DNA of 64,000 nt from a bacterium BMS3Bbin08 (GTDB taxonomy: Bacteria > Nitrospirota > Thermodesulfovibrionia > UBA6902 > BMS3Bbin08): assembly GCA_002897775.1 (NCBI GenBank), contig BDTR01000051.1, forward strand, positions 1 to 64,000, given 5' to 3'. A program made the translations under genes and the position numbers. This document shows, piece after piece, positions 7,520 through 16,698 of this stretch. Within the stretch, counting starts at the first letter, position 1; each line of letters opens with the position of its first letter. The notes below the pieces were generated by a model. It worked only from the letters and a program-made list of their open reading frames with translations. It did not search any database and was not told the DNA's origin.

Positions 7520-8983
7520 TCAGATCTCGTACTTCTTCTTCAGGCTGTAGACAGAAGGCCTGCTTATACCAAGGACCTTCGCGGTTTTTGATATGTTGTT
7601 GTTGCAGATATTAAGGGCTTCTGTCAGCTTTTGCTTCTCAATGGCGCCCCTCACATCCCTTAACGTTGTAATGGACTCCAGGTCAGCAGCAGGTATCCTC
7701 ACGTCAAGGTCCGCGGCAGTAACATCCATTTCAGGCGACATTATGACAGTCATTCTTACCTTGTTTATCATTTCCCTGACATTCCCGGGCCAGTCATAAT
7801 TTTTGATCAGATCCAGCGCTTCTTTTGTAAATGTTTTGCTGACGTTCATCTCCCTGGCAAATTTATTGAGGAAATACCGGGCCAGGATCAGTTTGTCCTC
7901 TCCCCTGTCTCTTAGAGGGAAAAGATTTATGCAGAACGCGTTCAGTCTGTTAAAGAGGTCCCGGCTGAACTTACCGTCGGAAATGGCAGGTTTCAGGCTT
8001 TTACCGGCCGCGGTTATGACCCTTACATCCACCTGCCTGCCGCCCTTTGCGCCAATCCTCTCAACGATCCTCTCTTCAAGAAATTTCATCAGCCTGGCCT
8101 GCAAGGCAGGAGAGAGGCCGCCTATATCATCCACAAAAATAGTCCCATGATCAGCTTCTTCAAGTTTGCCGGGTTTGCTCCAGTTCATTCCCGGGACCGC
8201 TCCTTTTTCATAACCAAAAAGCTCTGCCTCTAAAAGATCTTCCCGCATTGCCGCGCAGTCTACAGTAACGAATGGGTGCTCACGCCTTGAACTTCTCTCG
8301 TAGATCGCCCTTGCTGTCATCTCTTTGCCAGTGCCGTTTTCACCCGCAATAAATACCGGCAGGTCCGAAGGAGCGGCCTTTCTTATCATGGAAAAGACGT
8401 CCAGCATGCTCCTGGTGGACCCGACGAATTCCTCATTGATCTCCAGGCTTTTGCCTATTCCCAGGATCTCCACGTCTACGAAATTAAGTATCTTATATAT
8501 ATCCTCGATAGAGAACGCCTGGCTCCTTGTTGTGAGTCTCTTGACAAAAGATTCCTTTTCATGATTGACCAGATAATCCGGGGAATTGAAATTAAGGCCC
8601 CATCCGCATGAAGTACAGTTGCGCACCCTGGCCGGATTTTCCGCGGCGCAGTAAGGGCACGCGGCTGACTCCTGAATATTCTCCCGCAGATAATCCCACA
8701 ACTTTATTCTTGTGTCCCTGTTTACGTTGTGGAATTTTACCGCCATTCCTTTTCTATCTTTTCTTATTACCTCTCCCAGCATCTCGAACTCGCCGTGCTT
8801 TGGCAGTTCGTATCTGAGGCCTACGATCTTTCTGTTAGGAACAGATTGTTTACAGCCAATATATGCGCCATTCAGGCTGAGCACTGAAAAAGACGCGTTT
8901 TTCTCCGTGGTCGCACCCTGACCATTACCATGAATTACACTTACAGGCAATTCAACTTTACATCTTACATCTATCCTTGACAT
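7520..8983 (-). CDS. PilZ / zinc-ribbon / AAA+ sigma-54-activator-like regulator with altered GAFTGA loop
   Basis: 487 aa. Residues 1-105 form a PilZ-like domain (RIDVR at the N-terminus, LSLNGAY later), which suggests c-di-GMP input. A zinc ribbon follows (CPYC, CTSC, about 112-127), then an AAA+ domain from about 185 with Walker A GENGTGKE, then a Fis-type helix-turn-helix (about 445-487). The loop that contacts sigma-54 reads GAVPGM instead of GAFTGA, Walker B reads FVDDIGG instead of the usual FLDEIGE, and the usual ATN near the arginine finger reads AAG. It therefore probably does not remodel sigma-54 and may be a DNA-binding regulator of another kind. Good AAGGAG ribosome site; own promoter upstream. 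Confidence 0.8.
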   Translation of the reverse strand: MSRIDVRCKVELPVSVIHGNGQGATTEKNASFSVLSLNGAYIGCKQSVPNRKIVGLRYELPKHGEFEMLGEVIRKDRKGMAVKFHNVNRDTRIKLWDYLRENIQESAACPYCAAENPARVRNCTSCGWGLNFNSPDYLVNHEKESFVKRLTTRSQAFSIEDIYKILNFVDVEILGIGKSLEINEEFVGSTRSMLDVFSMIRKAAPSDLPVFIAGENGTGKEMTARAIYERSSRREHPFVTVDCAAMREDLLEAELFGYEKGAVPGMNWSKPGKLEEADHGTIFVDDIGGLSPALQARLMKFLEERIVERIGAKGGRQVDVRVITAAGKSLKPAISDGKFSRDLFNRLNAFCINLFPLRDRGEDKLILARYFLNKFAREMNVSKTFTKEALDLIKNYDWPGNVREMINKVRMTVIMSPEMDVTAADLDVRIPAADLESITTLRDVRGAIEKQKLTEALNICNNNISKTAKVLGISRPSVYSLKKKYEI

Positions 8984-9033
8984 GTATTTTCTCCTTATAT
9001 TTATGACTCGTAGGGGTTTATAAGATCTACGGT

Positions 9034-9064
9034 ATTATATAACATAACAGACAACGCTTGTCAA
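9034..9064 (-). promoter_or_regulatory. sigma-70 promoter of the PilZ/AAA+ regulator
   Basis: On the minus strand a perfect TTGACA (9064-9059) is followed by TATAAT (9039-9034) with a 19-bp spacer; a shifted TATATA gives 17 bp. It lies about 50 bp upstream of the start codon at 8983. Confidence 0.55.
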
Positions 9065-9152
9065 GTAACTTTACACTGGAAAATAATTGCTGCTTATAGA
9101 GATATAAGCGCAACTTTAGACCGGCGTGAAACACTCCGCAGAAAACAAAAGA

Positions 9153-9281
9153 TCAGTGAGCGCCGTGAATAAGCACAGGCAGGCATTTTACACACACATG
9201 AAGCTGCTCGTCCTGATACACACACGCGAACAGGACCCTCTCATCACTTGTAGCGCCGCAATTCAAACACTTATGCGCCAT
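9153..9281 (-). CDS. 42-aa zinc-ribbon-like protein
   Basis: ATG at 9281, stop at 9153. The product has CLNC at residues 5-8, a single Cys at 20 and CVKC at 30-33 followed by LP. Two CxxC pairs in 42 residues point to a small zinc-binding protein. The start overlaps the last 11 bp of the DUF1858 gene, so translation is probably coupled. I know no function. The coding pattern and the paired cysteines make it more than a chance frame. Confidence 0.6.
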   Translation of the reverse strand: MAHKCLNCGATSDERVLFACVYQDEQLHVCVKCLPVLIHGAH

Positions 9282-9492
9282 TTCCATTCCCTTTGAGATT
9301 CTTTATTTCTTCCACGATCACTTCAGGGTCCAGGTTATGCATTGTAGAGCCAAAAGCGATCGATTCAACATTGATACCCGGGCATGTAAAACATCCGGTC
9401 CCAAAATGTTTCTTTATCACTTCTTCAGCTCCCGGGATACTCTTGATAACCTCGCCTATAATAGAATCTCTTGTTACCTCGATCTTTGCCAT
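9271..9492 (-). CDS. DUF1858 domain protein
   Basis: 73 aa from the ATG at 9492, which has GGAGG 8 bases upstream; an upstream in-frame ATG at 9525 has no such site. The product has the DUF1858 pattern: a helical start, then GTGCFTCPG with two cysteines, then a second helix. Such proteins occur in anaerobes, often as a disulfide or cluster-related partner next to redox enzymes; the activity is not known. An FNR-like box lies about 75 bp upstream. Confidence 0.8.
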   Translation of the reverse strand: MAKIEVTRDSIIGEVIKSIPGAEEVIKKHFGTGCFTCPGINVESIAFGSTMHNLDPEVIVEEIKNLKGNGNGA

Positions 9493-9560
9493 TTCTTTAT
9501 CCTCCTGATGGTCTTTATTGTCCATACTTTTAGTTTAATATAAAACTCTTCAGCCGTCTA

Positions 9561-9572
9561 TGATATGAATCA
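9561..9572. promoter_or_regulatory. FNR/Dnr-like box upstream of the DUF1858 gene
   Basis: TGATATGAATCA fits the TGAT-N4-ATCA core of FNR-family sites. On the minus strand candidate -10 hexamers at 9542-9537 (TATATT) or 9537-9532 (TAAACT) put the box about 36-41 bases upstream of transcription start, the usual activator position. Confidence 0.45.
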
Positions 9573-9587
9573 TAATGTTTAAAAAAA

Positions 9588-9752
9588 GTAGCGGGTAGAG
9601 AGTAGCAAGTAGCAAGATTTTAGATTTGCCTAAAGTCTGCAAGCAATGCAACGAAACCTCATAAAGTTCCGATGGGTCGGAACAGGCAACCATATTCTCT
9701 GGCAGGAAATTTTTTCTCTCTACTCTATAACTCGTTGCTTGCTACTGCATTT
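9588..9752. repeat. low-complexity spacer with inverted GTAGCAAG-type arms
   Basis: The left arm (about 9590-9615) has repeated GTAG/AGTAGCAAG words. The right arm (about 9715-9746) carries the inverse (TTGCTTGCTAC). The right end supplies the stop codon of the next minus-strand gene. Similar words occur near 11722, 36668 and 58970. Confidence 0.5.
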
Positions 9753-10155
9753 GAACGGGTTTGACGGTCTTAAGGATATTGAACGCGAAAAGCACGGCCG
9801 CGAGCAGGGAACAAAACGCGGATATTACAAGAATTGGATTAAACAGCCCTGTCATGGTATCTCTGGCCACAAAAGGCCAGCCCACGGCCATTCCGACAAG
9901 GCCTATATTGGCGAACCAGAACTGGACCTTTACAACTGCAGGGCTATGGATGTTCCGGCCGCTGAATTTTGGAAGTATATGGTAGCCGACGCCGTATACT
10001 ATCATCGCCATAAAACCGAGCAGGTTCAAATGAACATGGCTGGATACATAATAACCCGCCTCTGACGGCCAGATGATCATGGCAATACCCGAAGTGGCGC
10101 CAAGCACAAAATATATAACACTCATCCTGATGTACCAGACAATAACAGGTTCCAT
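9742..10155 (-). CDS. short heme-copper-oxidase subunit I-like membrane protein
   Basis: 137 aa with four membrane segments. The segment SSHVHLNLLGFMAM and the following GVGYHILPKFSG look like the heme-binding helices of cbb3/NorB-type subunit I, but the protein is far shorter than the roughly 450-aa enzymes and lacks the copper-site helices. Stand-alone proteins of this size occur next to oxidases and may bind a b-type heme. It lies 85 bp after the NifU gene on the same strand, so both may depend on the FNR-like box at 10535. The stop codon lies in repeat sequence. Confidence 0.6.
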   Translation of the reverse strand: MEPVIVWYIRMSVIYFVLGATSGIAMIIWPSEAGYYVSSHVHLNLLGFMAMIVYGVGYHILPKFSGRNIHSPAVVKVQFWFANIGLVGMAVGWPFVARDTMTGLFNPILVISAFCSLLAAVLFAFNILKTVKPVQMQ

Positions 10156-10240
10156 TATTCAAAGCCTTCCTTTCTAAGGTTAAAAAAATCAGTCCGGGAA
10201 CAGAGGGCTTAACACCAACTGACCCTTAACAATAATACTG

Positions 10241-10471
10241 CTAACCATTGACCTCTTCGACTGTCTTAATTTCAGGCACCTCTTTTTTGATCGTTGCTTC
10301 GATCGCGTTCTTCAGGGTCATTGTTGACATCGGGCATCCGGAGCACGAGCCCACCAGTTTTACCTTGACCACGCCGTCATCCTGTACGGCAACAAGTTCG
10401 ACATCTCCGCCGTCCCTCTGAAGAAGAGGCCTTATCTTATCCAGGACTTCCTGTACTTTTTCTTTCAGCAT
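10241..10471 (-). CDS. NifU-like C-terminal domain Fe-S scaffold protein
   Basis: 76 aa, the complete length of stand-alone NifU-C/Nfu proteins. The CSGCPMST motif (CxxC, about residues 41-44) binds a transient [4Fe-4S] cluster for transfer to client proteins. Start at 10471 with GGGAGG upstream. It is the first gene after the FNR-like box at 10535. Confidence 0.9.
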   Translation of the reverse strand: MLKEKVQEVLDKIRPLLQRDGGDVELVAVQDDGVVKVKLVGSCSGCPMSTMTLKNAIEATIKKEVPEIKTVEEVNG

Positions 10472-10534
10472 GCAACCTCCCTTTGAAAATTGGTTTGTTA
10501 GTCATACTATCACACTTTATAAAAATTTAGTCTA

Positions 10535-10546
10535 TGATTTTTATCA
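10535..10546. promoter_or_regulatory. FNR/Dnr-like box upstream of nifU-like gene
   Basis: TGATTTTTATCA, again TGAT-N4-ATCA. On the minus strand TAGTAT at 10509-10504 is a possible -10, giving a start of transcription near 10497 and placing the box centre at about -43. Confidence 0.45.
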
Positions 10547-10634
10547 TAAGCCGATAACCGGATGTTCAGCAGACGCCCTCTGTTCTTCTCGTTCTGATCA
10601 TAGGCAAACCATTCACAATTAAACTATTTTTTGT

Positions 10635-10664
10635 TTGACAAAGTCCGGCATTTCCTTTTAATAT
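10635..10664 (+). promoter_or_regulatory. candidate promoter of glyQS
   Basis: Perfect TTGACA at 10635-10640 and TAATAT at 10659-10664, spacer 18. Transcription would begin near 10671, upstream of the start of conserved GlyQ sequence. Confidence 0.45.
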
Positions 10665-10723
10665 TTAGTCCTGATAACTTTTTTCAGACTCAATTTCTAA
10701 TATCCTCAAACTCAGAACATACA

Positions 10724-11599
10724 TTGTACTTACAGGACCTGATCATAAAACTCCACTCCTTCTGGTCTGAACAGGGCTGTGTGATCCATCAGCCGTATGA
10801 CATAGAGGTGGGCGCCGGTACGTTTAATCCGGCTACTTTTTTCAGGGTCCTTGGTCCTGAACCCTGGAAGGCCGCGTATGTCGAGCCCTCAAGACGTCCT
10901 GCTGACGGCAGGTACGGAGAGAACCCGAACAGGCTCCAGCATTACTATCAGTACCAGGTAATACTTAAACCCTCGCCGCCTGATGTGCAGGACGTCTACC
11001 TTAAAAGCCTCTCGAAGATAGACATTGACCTGCTTAAACACGATATCAGATTTGTTGAGGACGACTGGGAATCCCCTACACTGGGGGCCTGGGGCCTGGG
11101 ATGGGAGGTCTGGCTTGACGGCATGGAAATAACACAGTTCACCTATTTCCAGCAGGTAGGAGGCCTGGAATTAAAACCCGTCTCAGCCGAGCTCACATAC
11201 GGGCTTGAGCGTATTGCAATGTACCTTCAGGAGGTTGACAATGTATTTGACCTCCAGTGGACAAAAGGTATCAGCTACGGAGATATACATTATGAAACAG
11301 AGGTCCAGTTCTCAAAATACAATTTTGACGAGGCTGACATAGAGATACTGGCCGCCTTTTTCGAAATGCATGAAAAAGAGTGCCTTCGTCTGCTGAAGAA
11401 GGGCCTTATATTCCCTGCTTATGACCACTGCCTGAAATGCTCGCATTCATTTAACATGCTGGACGCGCGCGGGGCCATAAGCGTCACAGAAAGGGCGGCG
11501 TATATCGCAAAAGTGCGTAATCTTGCCAAACGGTGCGCAAAAGGCTATCTGGAACTGCGCGAGGCAATGGGGTTCCCATTACTGAAGAATCAGCGATGA
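10724..11599 (+). CDS. glyQ: glycyl-tRNA synthetase alpha subunit
   Basis: 291 aa from TTG at 10724. The catalytic alpha subunit of the two-subunit bacterial GlyRS joins glycine to tRNA-Gly with ATP. The family sequence starts at [17 protein letters not shown] and runs through [20 protein letters not shown] without gaps to the end. The frame is open back to 10631, but that part holds the promoter and has no family match, so the TTG just before LQDLI is the better start; no clear ribosome site is seen. glyS follows after 144 bp. Confidence 0.92.
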   Translation: MYLQDLIIKLHSFWSEQGCVIHQPYDIEVGAGTFNPATFFRVLGPEPWKAAYVEPSRRPADGRYGENPNRLQHYYQYQVILKPSPPDVQDVYLKSLSKIDIDLLKHDIRFVEDDWESPTLGAWGLGWEVWLDGMEITQFTYFQQVGGLELKPVSAELTYGLERIAMYLQEVDNVFDLQWTKGISYGDIHYETEVQFSKYNFDEADIEILAAFFEMHEKECLRLLKKGLIFPAYDHCLKCSHSFNMLDARGAISVTERAAYIAKVRNLAKRCAKGYLELREAMGFPLLKNQR

Positions 11600-11682
11600 A
11601 ACCTGATTCTTCAAAGTAGCGAGCCTGCCCGCCGGTCTAAGACTCGTTGAGTCAACGACTCATAGAGCAGGCAGGTAGCAAG

Positions 11683-11716
11683 CCCCGTTAGATTCCAAGG
11701 AATCTGGCCAACGGGG
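11683..11716. repeat. inverted repeat between glyQ and glyS
   Basis: CCCCGTT-AGATTCC pairs with GGAATCT-GGCC-AACGGGG, with only two bases in the loop and a 4-base bulge. Just upstream, TCGTTGAGTCAACGA is another palindrome. There is no T-run, so it need not end transcription. Confidence 0.55.
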
Positions 11717-11743
11717 CAAGTACAGAGTAGAGAGTAATTTGAT

Positions 11744-13804
11744 ATGAATCCACTATTAATTGAGATCGGTACAGAAGAGATACCCGCCAGGTTCATCCCG
11801 GGCGGGATGCGCGCGTTGAAAGACGGCCTGACAAAAGTTCTCTGTGACGCCTCGATCAGGTTTGAGAACGTCTTTGAATACGGCGCGCCAAGGAGACTTG
11901 CCGTATTCATTGAAAATGTCGAGGCTAAGCAGAAAGAAAAAAAAGTGGAGGTGCTGGGCCCTCCTAAAAAGGCCGCGCTTGATAAGAACGGCAACTACAC
12001 CGCGGCTGCCAAAGGTTTTGCCAAATCCCGGAATATCGATATTGAAAGGCTCAAAGTGATAAAGACCGAGCGCGGCGAATATATCAGCGCCACTGTCAAG
12101 GAGCCGCCAGGAGAAACAACAGATATCCTTGAGCAGGCATTGCCAAAAATGATAACTTCCCTTCATTTTCCGAAATCTATGAGATGGGGGAACGGGGATT
12201 TGAGGTTTGTCCGGCCCATTCAGTGGATCACCGCTATCTACAACAACAGCGTCATCCCTTTTGATATAAACGGCATAAAAAGCGGCAATATGACGCGCGG
12301 ACACAGGTTCCTCTCACCAGGGGCTTTCAAGATCAGGGACACGACCACATATCTGCACGTCCTGTCCAACAATTCCGTTATTGCCGACCCGGAAAAGAGA
12401 AAAGAGATCATTCTGGACGGCATACGAAAAATAGACTCGGACCTGAACTGCAAAGTACATGAGGACAAGGAACTGCTGGACACGGTCACATATCTCATTG
12501 AGTTCCCGACAGTTGTTCTCGGAGGGTTTGATGCCGGATACCTCGCTCTTCCCAAAGAGCTGCTGATAACATGCATGAAGGTCCATCAGAAATATTTTTC
12601 TGTTGAAGACAGCGATGAGAACCTGATGCCTTACTTTGTCCTTGTAAGCAATACACTCAAAGATAACAATGAGACCGTGCAAAAAGGCGCCGAACGGGTA
12701 TTGAGGGCGCGTCTGGAAGATGCCAAATTCTATTTTAACGATGACCAGAAGAAACCCCTGCGGGAATATGCTGAAAAACTGAAAGAAGTGACGTTTCAGG
12801 AAAAACTGGGCAGTGTGTATGAAAAAACAGATCGTATTGCCTCTGTCTGCTCATTCCTGGCCGAAGCGCTCGGCATGTCGGATAAAGAGACGACCTCAAG
12901 GGCGGTCAGGCTCTGCAAGGCAGACCTTGTAACCGGGATCGTACGGGAATTCCCTGAATTGCAGGGTTATATCGGGATGATATATGCCCGGAGATCAGGT
13001 GAAAGCGATGAAATATCCACGGCAATTTACGAACACTATATGCCCAGGTTCTCGGGCGATACCCTGCCCTCGAACGACCTCGGTACCCTAATCTCGCTGT
13101 CGGACAAGATCGATAACATCGCTTCCCTGTTTGCTGTCGGCCTGATACCGACCGGCTCGGAAGACCCTTTTGCACTGAGGCGTCAGGCGATCGGGATCAT
13201 AAACATACTCCGCAGTAAAGACTATGACCTTTCACTTGACTCTCTGATAGATAAGGCCCTCGAAGTGGTCAGGCAGAAGGTGCCGGTTCAGGAAGACCTG
13301 AATATTGAAATACTGAAGTTCTTTAATCAGCGTCTGGAAGGAATGTTTCTCGCGGAAGGTTTCAGCTATGACCTTATTGACGCCGTGCTCTCGATACAGG
13401 AGCGGACCGGGACCGGCGCGCGATATAACCTGAGCGATATAAAGAACCGGCTTGAGACCCTTTCGCTTATGAGAAAAGAACCGGGTTTCCCTGACCTTGT
13501 TACCGCGGCAAAAAGGGTCTGCAATATTCTCAGGGGCGCTCCCTCTGCCGGAGGAACCATAGAAGACGCGCTTCACGAGCACGCTGAAAAAGAGCTGTTC
13601 AGGGCCGCAAAAAAAGCAGGAGACAAATTAACAAAAACGGGGTACAGGTCTCTTCTTGAGCTCACAAAACCTGTGAACACGTTTTTTGACAGCGTGCTTG
13701 TAATGGACAAGGACCCGGATGTAAAGCGGAACAGGCTTAGCCTGCTTGCGGATGTCAAAGCGCTTTTTGATTCTCTCGGTGATTTCTCGAAAATAGTCGA
13801 TTAA
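11744..13804 (+). CDS. glyS: glycyl-tRNA synthetase beta subunit
   Basis: 686 aa, normal family length. It starts with the typical LLIEIGTEEIPARF and carries the tRNA-binding and HD-like middle region (SDKIDNIASLFAVG, PTGSEDPFALRRQA) and the C-terminal anticodon domain. It pairs with GlyQ in an alpha2beta2 enzyme and recognises tRNA-Gly. The ATG at 11744 fits the family start. Confidence 0.96.
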   Translation: MNPLLIEIGTEEIPARFIPGGMRALKDGLTKVLCDASIRFENVFEYGAPRRLAVFIENVEAKQKEKKVEVLGPPKKAALDKNGNYTAAAKGFAKSRNIDIERLKVIKTERGEYISATVKEPPGETTDILEQALPKMITSLHFPKSMRWGNGDLRFVRPIQWITAIYNNSVIPFDINGIKSGNMTRGHRFLSPGAFKIRDTTTYLHVLSNNSVIADPEKRKEIILDGIRKIDSDLNCKVHEDKELLDTVTYLIEFPTVVLGGFDAGYLALPKELLITCMKVHQKYFSVEDSDENLMPYFVLVSNTLKDNNETVQKGAERVLRARLEDAKFYFNDDQKKPLREYAEKLKEVTFQEKLGSVYEKTDRIASVCSFLAEALGMSDKETTSRAVRLCKADLVTGIVREFPELQGYIGMIYARRSGESDEISTAIYEHYMPRFSGDTLPSNDLGTLISLSDKIDNIASLFAVGLIPTGSEDPFALRRQAIGIINILRSKDYDLSLDSLIDKALEVVRQKVPVQEDLNIEILKFFNQRLEGMFLAEGFSYDLIDAVLSIQERTGTGARYNLSDIKNRLETLSLMRKEPGFPDLVTAAKRVCNILRGAPSAGGTIEDALHEHAEKELFRAAKKAGDKLTKTGYRSLLELTKPVNTFFDSVLVMDKDPDVKRNRLSLLADVKALFDSLGDFSKIVD

Positions 13805-13951
13805 TATTACTTATCCTCTTATTTGCCTTTGAATTTACATGGCTGTTTTGTGTAAAATATTTCGTGTGGTTTTTTGAGAAAATCTATCCTTAAATCGCAC
13901 ACAATATTATATATCCTTAAACATTTCAAAATATGAACGCGGAGGAACAGA

Positions 13952-16681
13952 ATGGCTAAGAAATACGTCTACTTTTTTGGCAACGGCAGGGCTGACGGCA
14001 ACGCTAAGATGAAAAATCTGCTCGGCGGCAAGGGCGCGAACCTTGCTGAAATGGCAGGCCATCCAAAGCTGAGACTACCGGTGCCGCCGGGTTTCACCAT
14101 CACGACCGAGGTCTGCACCGAATACTACAGGAACAACCGCAGGTATCCGAAGGAACTGAAGAAACAGGTTGACGCCTCCACGAAAAAAGTTGAGAAGATC
14201 ATGGGCAAGAAATTCGGCGACCCGAATGACCCGCTTCTACTGTCAGTGCGTTCAGGCGCGCGCAGTTCCATGCCGGGCATGATGGAGACAGTGTTAAACT
14301 GCGGACTTACGACAAAGACGATCCCCGGCCTTATCAGGAAAACCAATAATTCCCGTTTCGTTTATGACGCGTACCGCCGCCTGATGATGATGTATTCGGA
14401 CGTTGTCATGGAAAAGGCAGCCGGTATCGAGCCAAAGACAGACCACGACGGGATACGCTATAAGCTCGAACGCGCGCTTGAAAAAGTTAAAAAGAAAAAA
14501 GGCTATAAAAACGACACAGACCTGACGGTCGATGACCTTAAAAAACTCTGCGATGAGTTTAAGAAGATCATCAAACAGACCTTAAAGAAGCCATTCCCTG
14601 ATACTCCTGAAGCACAGCTCTGGGGCGGTATCAGCGCTGTTTTCCAGTCATGGATGGGCAAACGCGCTATTTCTTACCGTAAGATCGAAGGCCTTCCTGA
14701 CCACTGGGGAACAGCTGTCAGCGTTCAGACCATGGTCTTTGGAAACACCGGTGACGACTCGGCAACAGGCGTTGCCTTTACCCGTAACCCGGCAACAGGC
14801 GAGAACATGTTCTTTGGCGAATGGCTTCCCAACGCGCAGGGTGAGGACGTTGTCGCGGGCCTCAGGACCCCTAATCCCGTTAACAAGGCCGGAAAGACCG
14901 CTGATACAAAGCACCTTCATTCACTTGAAGAGACCATGCCCAAACTTTACAAACAGCTTTTCGGTTATCAGAAAAGGCTCGAAACCCATTATAAAGACAT
15001 GCAGGATATAGAGTTCACTGTCCAGAACGGATACCTCTGGATGCTTCAGACAAGGGTTGGAAAGCGTAACGGACAGGCCGCGATCCGCATGGCAGTTGAA
15101 ATGACAAAACAGAAACTCATCACAAAAGAGACAGCTATTCTACGCGTAAAGCCTGACCAGATAGACGAGCTTCTTCACCCCAGTGTTGATCCGTCCGCTG
15201 AAAAAAAAGCCGTTAAACTCGCGAAAGGACTGCCCGCGGGCCCGGGCGGAGCAAAAGGAAGGATCGTGCTTACTGCTGATGACGCTGTGGCATGGGCCAA
15301 AAAAGGCGAAACAGTGATCCTTGTCAGGAACGAGACCTCTCCTGAAGACGTGCATGGAATGCATGCCGCGCAGGCTATTTTAACCGCTAAAGGCGGCATG
15401 ACAAGCCACGCGGCTCTTGTGGCAAGGGGATGGGGCAAATGCTGTATCGTAGGGTGTTCAGACCTGAACATAGACTTAAATAAAAAATCCATTACTGTCA
15501 ATGGAAAGACATTGAAAGAAGGCGACTGGATCACGCTTAACGGAACAAAGGGAGTTTTCTATGAAGGCCGGCTCGTACTACGGCCAGCAGACCCAGAGCA
15601 TAACAAATGGTATAAAGAACTGATGACATGGGCTGACAGGGCCAGGGCGCTTAAGGTCAGGACAAACGCTGATTCGCCTGAAGACTCAAGAACGGCGATA
15701 AAGTTCGGCGCCGAGGGTATAGGGCTTTGCAGGACAGAGCACATGTTCTTTGGCCCTGACAGGATCAAGGCGGTAAGGGAGATGATCCTTTCAGAGACCC
15801 TTGCAGGAAGGCAGAAGGCCCTCGCGAAACTTCTGCCCTACCAGAGAAAGGATTTCTTTGGCATATTCAAGGCAATGAACGGCCGTCCTGTGACCATAAG
15901 ACTCCTGGATCCGCCGCTTCATGAGTTTCTGCCTCACACAGACAAGGAATTAAAAGACCTTGCAAAAAGCATGAGGGTGCAGTTTAACCAGCTTAAGGCA
16001 AAAAACGAGTCTCTTCACGAGTTCAACCCCATGCTGGGCCACCGGGGCTGCCGTCTGGGTGTCACCTATCCTGAGATCTACGCCATGCAGGCGAAAGCTA
16101 TTATGGAGGCCGCGTGCCAGACCAAAAAGAAAAAAATAAAAGTCGTTCCTGAGATCATGATACCTCTTGTAAGTCATGTAAAAGAGTTTGAGGCGATGAA
16201 AGAAGTGGTTGTCAACGCGGTGAATGAGGTGCAGAAAAAAGCAAAAATAAAGGTCCCCTACACTGTCGGCACAATGATCGAACTGCCCCGCGCTTGCGTG
16301 ACATCCGACGAGATCGCCCGGGTCGCTGACTTCTACTCGTTCGGCACAAACGACCTTACACAGACCGTGTTCGGTCTTTCAAGGGATGACGCCGGAAGGT
16401 TCCTGCCGTTTTATGTTGAAGAAGGAATTCTGGAAGATGACCCGTTCGTCTCCATTGACCAGGCCGGTGTGGGAGCGTTCATGAAGATAGCTGTTGAAAA
16501 AGGCAGAAAGGTCAAAAAGGACCTGAAGCTCGGTATCTGCGGTGAGCACGGAGGAGAGCCCAAATCAATTGAGTTCTGCCATGACATCGGGCTTGATTAT
16601 GTGAGCTGTTCTCCTTTCAGGGTTCCTATCGCAAGGTTCGCAGCCGCGCACGCGCAGTTAAAGAACAAAAGAAAAAAGTAA
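13952..16681 (+). CDS. ppdK: pyruvate, phosphate dikinase
   Basis: 909 aa. It interconverts pyruvate, ATP and phosphate with PEP, AMP and diphosphate. The N-terminal ATP-grasp domain begins with the GGKGANLAEM motif, the phosphohistidine domain has GGMTSHAALVARGWGK with the swivelling His, and the C-terminal PEP/pyruvate barrel has GICGEHGGEP with the acid/base Cys. GGAGG precedes the ATG. A strong terminator follows. With pckG in this window it places PEP metabolism at a reversible node, as is common in anaerobes. Confidence 0.97.
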   Translation: MAKKYVYFFGNGRADGNAKMKNLLGGKGANLAEMAGHPKLRLPVPPGFTITTEVCTEYYRNNRRYPKELKKQVDASTKKVEKIMGKKFGDPNDPLLLSVRSGARSSMPGMMETVLNCGLTTKTIPGLIRKTNNSRFVYDAYRRLMMMYSDVVMEKAAGIEPKTDHDGIRYKLERALEKVKKKKGYKNDTDLTVDDLKKLCDEFKKIIKQTLKKPFPDTPEAQLWGGISAVFQSWMGKRAISYRKIEGLPDHWGTAVSVQTMVFGNTGDDSATGVAFTRNPATGENMFFGEWLPNAQGEDVVAGLRTPNPVNKAGKTADTKHLHSLEETMPKLYKQLFGYQKRLETHYKDMQDIEFTVQNGYLWMLQTRVGKRNGQAAIRMAVEMTKQKLITKETAILRVKPDQIDELLHPSVDPSAEKKAVKLAKGLPAGPGGAKGRIVLTADDAVAWAKKGETVILVRNETSPEDVHGMHAAQAILTAKGGMTSHAALVARGWGKCCIVGCSDLNIDLNKKSITVNGKTLKEGDWITLNGTKGVFYEGRLVLRPADPEHNKWYKELMTWADRARALKVRTNADSPEDSRTAIKFGAEGIGLCRTEHMFFGPDRIKAVREMILSETLAGRQKALAKLLPYQRKDFFGIFKAMNGRPVTIRLLDPPLHEFLPHTDKELKDLAKSMRVQFNQLKAKNESLHEFNPMLGHRGCRLGVTYPEIYAMQAKAIMEAACQTKKKKIKVVPEIMIPLVSHVKEFEAMKEVVVNAVNEVQKKAKIKVPYTVGTMIELPRACVTSDEIARVADFYSFGTNDLTQTVFGLSRDDAGRFLPFYVEEGILEDDPFVSIDQAGVGAFMKIAVEKGRKVKKDLKLGICGEHGGEPKSIEFCHDIGLDYVSCSPFRVPIARFAAAHAQLKNKRKK

Positions 16682-16698
16682 GAACAGATAAATTAAGT

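Noticed and set aside
10631-10723. N-terminal extension of GlyQ
   Set aside because: It covers a promoter and lies outside the conserved family sequence.
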